From Arcobacter roscoffensis (lineage in GTDB: Bacteria; Campylobacterota; Campylobacteria; Campylobacterales; Arcobacteraceae): DNA of 64,000 bases. The notes under the pieces are model-generated. The model had not been told where the DNA came from, did no database searches, and saw only the letters and a program-made list of their open reading frames with translations. This document shows, piece after piece, positions 52,593-62,500 of this stretch. The stretch is taken from positions 1,116,001-1,180,000 of the forward strand of contig NZ_CP100595.1 in assembly GCF_024267655.1 (NCBI RefSeq). Reading direction: 5' to 3'. Made by a program: the position numbers and the translations under genes. The stretch's first letter is position 1, and each line of letters opens with the position of its first letter.

Positions 52593-52621
52593 TTGGTTTT
52601 AGAACAAAATTTAGCTATAAT
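52593..52621 (+). promoter_or_regulatory. Promoter of the sapC-giant protein operon
   Basis: TTGGTT at 52593-52598 and a perfect TATAAT at 52616-52621 are separated by 17 bp. Transcription should start near 52628, which rules out the in-frame start codon at 52625 and supports ATG 52670. The rest of the gap (52190-52592) is AT-rich and shows no gene. Confidence 0.65.
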
Positions 52622-52669
52622 ATTATGAAGTACGTAATATACTCAAAAAATCTTAAGGAGATAAACATA

Positions 52670-53416
52670 ATGTTTAAAAAAATTGTACCTATAACTTTGA
52701 ATAATCACAAAGATTTAAAAGTAAAGCAAATTGATAACTTTAATTTCGTAAGTGATATTCACTTAGCTTCTGTGATGGTTCACGAATTCTCAAGAGCTGC
52801 TGCTACATACCCAATCGTTTTCTTAGAAGATAAAGCAAATGATAAATTTAGACCAGTTGTTATGTTAGGACTTGAAGCAGGTGAAAACCTATTTGTTCAA
52901 GAAGGTAAATGGAAGGCATCTTACATTCCTGCAATTGTTAGAAGATATCCTTTCGCACTTTCTAAAACAGGTGATGAAGATAGATACGTAATTTGTATTG
53001 ATGAAGATAGTGAATTTGTTAACAATGACGAAGGTCAAGCTATATTCAAAGAAGACGGTACAGCTGATGAAGTAATGGATAGAGTAAAAAAATATTTAAC
53101 TGAACTTCAGCAAATGGATTTATTTACTGATAAGTTTTGTGAGGATATGAAGTCTGAAAACATGTTTACACCTCTTAACATGAAAGTTAGAGTTGGTGAT
53201 GAAATTAAAAATGTTGGTGGAGCTTATGTAATCAATGAAGAAAGATTTAATGACTTAAACAATGAAAAGTTTGTTGAGTTAAGAGAGAAGAAATATATTC
53301 CTGTTATTTATTCTCATTTAAGTTCATTAGCTCAAATTGAAAGATTATTGACTTTCAAAGATACATCAAGAGCAGTTACTGAAAAAATCGAAGAAAGATT
53401 TGAAGAAGTAAAATAA
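52670..53416 (+). CDS. SapC-family protein
   Basis: Soluble protein of 248 residues of the SapC family, named after the S-layer locus of Campylobacter fetus. Family-like segments are HLASVMVHEFSRAAATYPIVF, PVVMLGLEAGENLFV, the W-x-A-x-YIPA-x-x-RRYPFAL motif (GKWKASYIPAIVRRYPFAL) and the CIDEDSEF segment. It has no signal peptide. AAGGAG at 52655-52660 sets the start. It is followed after 86 bp by the giant surface protein, the usual kind of partner for SapC genes near large secreted proteins. Its biochemical role is unknown; help in export or assembly of the giant protein is inferred. Confidence 0.88.
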   Translation: MFKKIVPITLNNHKDLKVKQIDNFNFVSDIHLASVMVHEFSRAAATYPIVFLEDKANDKFRPVVMLGLEAGENLFVQEGKWKASYIPAIVRRYPFALSKTGDEDRYVICIDEDSEFVNNDEGQAIFKEDGTADEVMDRVKKYLTELQQMDLFTDKFCEDMKSENMFTPLNMKVRVGDEIKNVGGAYVINEERFNDLNNEKFVELREKKYIPVIYSHLSSLAQIERLLTFKDTSRAVTEKIEERFEEVK

Positions 53417-53438
53417 ACAAAAAATCAGAAGATAGTTT

Positions 53439-53469
53439 ATAGTGCACAAAGTTCTACTTTGTGTACTAT
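53439..53469 (+). other. Intercistronic hairpin between sapC and the giant gene
   Basis: ATAGTGCACAAAG and CTTTGTGTACTAT pair over 13 bp with one G-U pair and a 5-base loop. It is not followed by a T-run, so it is not a classic terminator. It could set the ratio of the two products by partial termination or by protecting the upstream mRNA. Confidence 0.6.
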
Positions 53470-53502
53470 TAAGTTATCAATCATCAAGAAAAAGGATATA
53501 TT

Positions 53503-56500
53503 ATGAAAAGACCAAGTGGATTAAATAATTTACATAGAAGATACCAAAGACATCAAGAGAAACTACAGGCTAAAAAACAAAAAAAACTATTCAAAGAAGG
53601 AAATAGTTTATTTGAAATAGAACCTTTAGAGCAAAGGACACTATTATCTGCTGATCCTTTACTTGGTGCAGGTTCTGCTGCAGTTATTTTAAATGATAAT
53701 GAAAATAAATACCAAGAAACACAAACAATAATCCTTGATGATACTTTAAATGAAAAAGAAACAGTTGTAAAAGATTTAACAACTGAAGATAACTCTTTCT
53801 TACTTGATGCAAAACTTATAGACTTTAATAATATATCTGAATTACTAATTGATGATGAAATCCTAGGGGGAAGTGGTACTATCGAGGCTGATGTTGTAAA
53901 CTATAACATTGTAGCTCCTGGTTACTCTCCAGGTATCCAAAATATTACTGGTGATTATACACAAGATAGTAGCGGTACCCTTCAAATAGAAATTGGTGGA
54001 CTTGATAACTCTGATACAAATAATCCTGAATATGACCAATTAAATGCTTCTGGAAATATTGAGCTTGATGGTACTTTAGAAATTACTATGTGGGATGATT
54101 TTGCTGCAAATGTAGGGGATGAATTTACTATTATTACAGGTTCAAATATTACAGGTGCATTTACAGATATTACAGGTCTTTACGGATTTAATTCTGATTA
54201 CTACTTTGATATTGAACAAACAAGTACAGAAGTAAAACTTATCACGAAAGAGTTGGTATCTGGAGATGATTTCAACTTTGTATTAGATACTGTTCCTCAA
54301 TATGATGAAATAGGAAAAGTTTTAAATGCTGATTATTTAGTATCAGCACAAAATAGTATTGAACTAAATGACATAGATATTCAAGTTTCAGGGTTTGCTG
54401 CAAGTGGTAATTTTGCTATTGAAAAAAACACTAATACTATTGAAATTATTGGTTCGGGTGTATCAGTTACTATGAATGCCTCTGATATTTTTGTTGGGGT
54501 TGAAAATGCAGATTTAGGAATCATTGTTGATAGTAATAAAAAAGTTGCTTTAGAAGCAAGTGGTGATATTGTATTAGATGGTTTTGATTTTGATTTACCT
54601 ACTGCACAAAGTGTATCTGTAAAATTAAATCAAACAGGTACAGAATATACGGATGAGACACTAACTATTGGAACTTCATCTTATACTTTTGATAATATCG
54701 CATCTTCTACAACTCTAAAAGAGATAGGTATTACAGGTTTAGATGTAACATTTAGTGATAATATAGTTTTAAAAGGTGACTTTGCTTTTGTAAGTGATAC
54801 TACAAATAATGTATTTAATGCAATATCATCTAATGCAACAGCTTATATGAGTGCAGGTGATTTTTATGTTGGTGTAAGTAGTGCAAATTTAGGTTTAATG
54901 GTAACTGATGAAGGTGTAGTTTTACAAGCAAATGGTGCTTTAGATGTATCTTTAGGTAGTGATATCGTTTTAAGTGCTGAAAATGTTTCATTTGATTACA
55001 ATGAAACGGCTACAGATTATTTAAATGAAACTATTAGTGTTGGCGCATCAACTTTTACTTTCAATGTTGAGTCTTTACACAAGGCTACAAATATTACTAA
55101 TGGTTCATTAAATGTATTTGACTTTTTAACAGCTTCTGGAAATTTCTCTTTTACTCAATCAAACGATACTGTAACTTTATCTGATAGTACAAATACTTCA
55201 GTAGAATTATTAACTTTAGGTATGACAAATGTTACAGCATTTGCAGGACTAAATGCAAACTCAAGTGATAAAGTAGGTTTTGAACTTTCTAATTTAGACC
55301 TTGCTTTAGTATTTGCTGTTGATACAAAAAACAATGCAAGAAAGTGGACTGCATTACAAGCTAGTACAAATAGTATTTCATTTGTAGGAAGTGATAAACT
55401 AACAATCGAAGCTACATCTACACTTTTAGAAATAAATAGAAGTGCTATTGATGGTACATTAATTGATTTTAAATTAAATCCATTAACAATACAAGTAGGT
55501 ACAGACTCTTTATCTTTAACAATGGATGCAAGTGAAGGTGAACTTTTAAGAGTTTCAGGAGATATGATTATAAACATAAGTGATTTCTTCATCTTTGAAG
55601 GAAGTGTTTATTTTAGTAAATCAACTACAAGTGTAACTTTAACAGACGATAGTGTTGTAAGTGTTGATAATTTGACTTTAGCCATGAATGGTGTAGATGC
55701 ATTTGCTGGTTTAGATGCTCAAAGCTCAAATAAAGTTGGTTTAGACTTAGAAGGTGTTTCTTTTGCCTACTCAATTATGGCAAGCAAGAGTGTCGCAAGT
55801 GATAAATGGACATCGTTTAAAGCTAAAGCAACTGGAGCTTCTTTTGTGGGAATTGATGATGTAACAATTGATGCAAGAGATATTTTAGTAAATATAAATA
55901 CTTCTTCAAATGCTGAGTTTGTTGATTATTCAAAAACATCATATAGTGTAGATTTCCAAAATGGAAACAGTATAGAGTTTGATATGCAAGCTGAAATTAT
56001 AGAATTAAGTGCTGATATAACATTTAATTTATATGATTTTTTAGTTATTGACGGTGGCTTTGCTATTGAAAAATCTACACTAGATGATGTAGTACTAAGT
56101 GATGAATCATTAGTTGATGTTGATTTACTTACTGTTGGTGCAAATAATTTAACTGCATTTGCTGGATTAAATTATGGAAAAACTGATGAGGTTGGGTTAT
56201 CTTTAAGTGGTGTTTCTTTTGCTCTTAGTGTAATGAGTGAAAAAACAGCTAATAAAAGAAAATGGTTAGCCCTTCAAGCAACTGCACAAAACGCAGGTTT
56301 AGTTGGAGTAGATGATTTAGTATTAAAAGGAAGTGATTTAAATATATTGATAAATCAAGCTTCTTCTGATGGTACTTTAGTTGATTTTAGTTCTATGAGT
56401 TTTGCAGTTGATACAAGTTCTTCAACTTCAATTACCTTAGATATGGACGGAAGTGTAGGAGAGTACTTAAAAGTAAGTGGACACTTCGATGTAAATGTAT

Positions 56501-59500
56501 ATAATTTCTTTAGTACAAGCGGTAACTTTGCATTAGAGAAGACAACAGATACAGTAAGCCTAGATAGTGGAGAGAATGTAAATGTAGATTTACTAACAAT
56601 AGGAGCAGATTCAGTAGATGCGTTTGTTGGAGTAAATGGAGGAAGCAGTGATGCAATAGGGATCCAAGCCACAAATACAAACTTTGCATTAGCAATATTA
56701 AATGATAAAACAGTAGGAAGTAATTCTCAATGGATATCATTACAAGCAACAGTAGGGACAGCTGGATTTGTAGGGATAGATGGATTAAGCCTAAGCGCAA
56801 GTAACCTAGATGTACAAATAAATAGAAGTAGTGAAACAGGGTCAGATGCAAGATATGTAGATTATGCAATAAATAATCTAGAAGTAGCAACAGGAACAGA
56901 CACAAGCTTTAACTTAACAATGGATGGAAGCCAAAAAGAGTTAACACAAATTAGTGGAGCTATGGATATAAACATCTTTAACTTCTTTAGTGTAAATGGA
57001 GAGTTTGCATTAAAGAAATATACAGACTATGATATAAAAACAGTAGATAAAGATGATAGTACAAATACAACAACAATAGAAGAAGTAGATGTATTAACAC
57101 TAGGAGCATTAGGAGCAAACGCATTCATAGGAATGAATGGAGGAAGTGATGAAGCCCTAGGACTAAGCGCAGCAGGTGTAAACTTTGCCTTAGCAATAAT
57201 CAATAATAAATCAAATAAAAATGAAAGTTTCACATCCCTACAAGCAACAACAAATAATGTAAGCTTCGTAGGAATAGAAGACTTAACAGTAAGCGCAACA
57301 GACTTAGCATTAAATATCAACCAAGCGTCAAATACAAATAAAGTAGTAGACTATAAAACAATGGAAGATAATGGTGATGCCTTTGATGTACTAGTAGGAA
57401 CAAACCAAACAGTAACATTAGATATGGATGGAAGTAGAGGAGAATTACTAGAAGCATCAGGACACCTAGAATTAAACCTATTTAACTTTATAGGATTAGA
57501 AGGAAACTTCGGATTTGAGAAATCAGTAAGAGAAGTAACCCTAAACTCAGGTGAAAGTATAAAAGTAGATTACCTAGGATTAGGTGGAGAGAATGTAAGT
57601 GCATTCGCAGGATTAAATTATAAACAAGCAGATGCAGTAGGATTAAGCTTAGGAGATATGGACTTCGGATTAGCTTTAATGAGTGATAAGAAAGATAATA
57701 CAAGAAAGTTCACATCATTACAAGCGACAGCATCAAGTGCAGGACTAATCGGAGTAGATGGATTAGTAATAGAAGCTAGTGACTTAGAAGTATATGTAAA
57801 TCAAGGTATCAAAGTAGATGAGATACCAGATGAGACAATAAAAGAGAATACAATTTTAAAAGTAAGCATCACAGAAGATATAAGAGGTGATGTAGTAATA
57901 ACAAAAGATGGCTCAAATGAAATACTAAATATAGATGGAAGTGAAACAAATGAGACATTATTAGCAGAATTAAAAGCAGCATTTGTAAGTTTAGCAGGAA
58001 CAGACGCCGTAAATGTAGAAGTAAGTGGCGATAAAGTAAATGGATATAAAGTAGAGTTTGTAGGAGCACTAGAAGGTGTAAATGTAGAAGGGTTTACAGT
58101 TTCAACAACAGCACCAAGTGCAAGTGTAAGTATATCGACGATAGAAGAGGCGAAAGCGGGAGTAGATGAGATAACAAGATTAACAATCGATACTCCTAGA
58201 GTTGTTACTGCGCCAATAGACACAGAAATATCTACAATAACAAATACTTCAAGTGGAACAAATGAAATTCAAACAATAACTTTCCATGACCCATATGATG
58301 CAGGGACATATACATTATCAAATGGTGTAAGTTCAGTTAGTGTTAAATTTGTAGGAAGTCAAACTTTAACAAATCAAACAAATATACAAAAAGCATTAGT
58401 AACACTATATGGTGGAACAACAGCAGACTATAAAGTTAAGTTTGATTCAAGTTCAAGTGGAAGTCATAAGTATTATATTACCTTCCAAGGAACAAAAGCA
58501 AATAGTAATATTACAGAATTAAATGCAACACCAGATTCTAATATGAAAGCAATTTCTGTTTCTACATATAAAGAAGGAACAGGAGCTCTTAGTGAAACAC
58601 AAGAGTTTAAAGTTTCAACAACAGCAACTGGAAACTATACTTTATCTTTAGATTATAATGGAAATACATATACTACAAGTGCATTAGACTTTAATGCAAC
58701 AGCAAATGAAATTCAAACAGCATTAACAAATGCGATTTCTTCAATAAGTGGAGCAACTGTTTCTGTAGTAGATTCAGTATCAGGTAAAGAAGATACATAT
58801 GAAGTTACATTTGCAGGTACATTATCAGGAGTAGATTTAGCACTTTTATCAATAAAAACAAATCCAGATGCTACAAGCGCGAGTGGGACATTTGATATAT
58901 GGTTTGAAGGAGATAGTAAGCAAACAGTAGCATATTCAACAGATATGAGTGTGTTAGCAAGTAATATTCAAACAGCATTAGAAGCAACAAGTACGATGGG
59001 TGCAGGAAATGTACAAGTAGAGTATGATGCAGCAAATTCAAATGAGACACAAATAAATTTCCTAATAAAAGCGATAGGAACATTAGAGAAGACAGATGTA
59101 AGTGATAAGTTCTATACAGATGATAGTAATCTAAACCTAGCAAGTACAAAATTGTACTATGAAGTAGAAGGGTATAGTGATACAGCAGAAGAGCAAAAGT
59201 TAGTATTTAACTCAGAGACAGAATATAGTTATACATTAACATATAATGGACAAACAACAAGTGCGATATTATCAAGTGCAACAATAACAGAGATACAAGC
59301 TATTATAGATACAGAGTTAACAAGTGATATAAAAGTAAGTAACTTTAATGGAACAGAATTAGTATTAAGCTTTGAAGGAAGTTTAGCAGGGACAGATGTA
59401 GAGACAATAGTAGCAAATGTAGAAGCTAAGACAAGTGAAGCAAGTATAGAAGTAAGTCAAGCAGGGTCAACAACAGTAATTGCAGGGAAAGAGGCAAGTG

Positions 59501-62500
59501 CAATAGTAGTTGATTATAAAGCGATGAATGAGGTATCTGCAACAACAGATGATGATTTCAAAGTATTATCAGGAACAGGTAAATACTTTACTTTAGATAT
59601 GGATGGAAGTGTAGGAGAGTACTTAAAAGTAAGTGGACACTTCGATGTAAATGTATATAATTTCTTTAGTACAAGCGGTAACTTTGCATTAGAGAAGACA
59701 ACAGATACAGTAAGCCTAGATAGTGGAGAGAATGTAAATGTAGATTTACTAACAATAGGAGCAGATTCAGTAGATGCGTTTGTTGGAGTAAATGGAGGAA
59801 GCAGTGATGCAATAGGGATCCAAGCCACAAATACAAACTTTGCATTAGCAATATTAAATGATAAAACAGTAGGAAGTAATTCTCAATGGATATCATTACA
59901 AGCAACAGTAGGGACAGCTGGATTTGTAGGGATAGATGGATTAAGCCTAAGCGCAAGTAACCTAGATGTACAAATAAATAGAAGTAGTGAAACAGGGTCA
60001 GATGCAAGATATGTAGATTATGCAATAAATAATCTAGAAGTAGCAACAGGAACAGACACAAGCTTTAACTTAACAATGGATGGAAGCCAAAAAGAGTTAA
60101 CACAAATTAGTGGAGCTATGGATATAAACATCTTTAACTTCTTTAGTGTAAATGGAGAGTTTGCATTAAAGAAATATACAGACTATGATATAAAAACAGT
60201 AGATAAAGATGATAGTACAAATACAACAACAATAGAAGAAGTAGATGTATTAACACTAGGAGCATTAGGAGCAAACGCATTCATAGGAATGAATGGAGGA
60301 AGTGATGAAGCCCTAGGACTAAGCGCAGCAGGTGTAAACTTTGCCTTAGCAATAATCAATAATAAATCAAATAAAAATGAAAGTTTCACATCCCTACAAG
60401 CAACAACAAATAATGTAAGCTTCGTAGGAATAGAAGACTTAACAGTAAGCGCAACAGACTTAGCATTAAATATCAACCAAGCGTCAAATACAAATAAAGT
60501 AGTAGACTATAAAACAATGGAAGATAATGGTGATGCCTTTGATGTACTAGTAGGAACAAACCAAACAGTAACATTAGATATGGATGGAAGTAGAGGAGAA
60601 CTACTAGAAGCATCAGGACACCTAGAATTAAACCTATTTAACTTTATTGGATTAGAAGGAAACTTCGGATTTGAGAAATCAGTAAGAGAAGTAACACTAA
60701 ACTCAGGTGAAAGTATAAAAGTAGATTACCTAGGATTAGGTGGAGAGAATGTAAGTGCATTCGCAGGATTAAATTATAAACAAGCAGATGCAGTAGGATT
60801 AAGCTTAGGAGATATGGACTTCGGATTAGCTTTAATGAGTGATAAGAAAGATAATACAAGAAAGTTCACATCATTACAAGCGACAGCATCAAGTGCAGGA
60901 CTAATCGGAGTAGATGGATTAGTAATAGAAGCTAGTGACTTAGAAGTATATGTAAATCAAGGTATCAAAGTAGATGAGATACCAGATGAGACAATAAAAG
61001 AGAATACAATTTTAAAAGTAAGCATCACAGAAGATATAAGAGGTGATGTAGTAATAACAAAAGATGGCTCAAATGAAATACTAAATATAGATGGAAGTGA
61101 AACAAATGAGACATTATTAGCAGAATTAAAAGCAGCATTTGTAAGTTTAGCAGGAACAGACGCCGTAAATGTAGAAGTAAGTGGCGATAAAGTAAATGGA
61201 TATAAAGTAGAGTTTGTAGGAGCACTAGAAGGTGTAAATGTAGAAGGGTTTACAGTTTCAACAACAGCACCAAGTGCAAGTGTAAGTATATCGACGATAG
61301 AAGAGGCGAAAGCGGGAGTAGATGAGATAACAAGATTAACAATCGATACTCCTAGAGTTGTTACTGCGCCAGTAAATGTAAGTGTGACAACAACAGCTAC
61401 AGCAGTTTCTGGAATGGATGAAGTAAAACATATTATTTTTAAATCTCCTACATCTTCAACTGGTACATATAAAATTACATCTAACTCTAAAACATCAGAG
61501 ACAATAACTTATGATAAAAATAGTGTAGAAACAAATAAAACAAGAATAAAAAATGCTTTCTTAAGTTTATATAATGATTTAGCAACAGGTGTTTCAAGTG
61601 ATGATATTATAGTTACACAAGAAGTATTAGCAGATGGTAGTCATCAATATAATGTTAAGTTTACAAATGATTTAGGACATAAAGATGTTCCATCATATAA
61701 AGTTTCATGGAGAGGTTTATCTATGAAAATAGCTACAACAGATAATGGTGTAGCACAAGTAAATGAAACTCAAAACTTTAAAATATCAACAACAGCAACA
61801 GGAACATATAATTTATCATTTGCATACAATGGAAATACATACACAACAAGTGAACTTAATTTTACAGCAGATGCAACAGCAATTCAAACAGCATTAAATA
61901 ATGCAGTAACATTAGCAGATACAAGTATAAGTGTAACAGGAAATACTGCAAATGGATTTGATGTTGTATTTGGTGGAAGTCTAAGTGGTATAGATGTAGA
62001 GACATTAAAAGTTAAAACAAATCCAGATGCTACAAGCGCGAGTGGGACATTTGATATATGGTTTGAAGGAGATAGTAAGCAAACAGTAGCATATTCAACA
62101 GATATGAGTGTGTTAGCAAGTAATATTCAAACAGCATTAGAAGCAACAAGTACGATGGGTGCAGGAAATGTACAAGTAGAGTATGATGCAGCAAATTCAA
62201 ATGAGACACAAATAAATTTCCTAATAAAAGCGATAGGAACATTAGAGAAGACAGATGTAAGTGATAAGTTCTATACAGATGATAGTAATCTAAACCTAGC
62301 AAGTACAAAATTGTACTATGAAGTAGAAGGGTATAGTGATACAGCAGAAGAGCAAAAGTTAGTATTTAACTCAGAGACAGAATATAGTTATACATTAACA
62401 TATAATGGACAAACAACAAGTGCGATATTATCAAGTGCAACAATAACAGAGATACAAGCTATTATAGATACAGAGTTAACAAGTGATATAAAAGTAAGTA

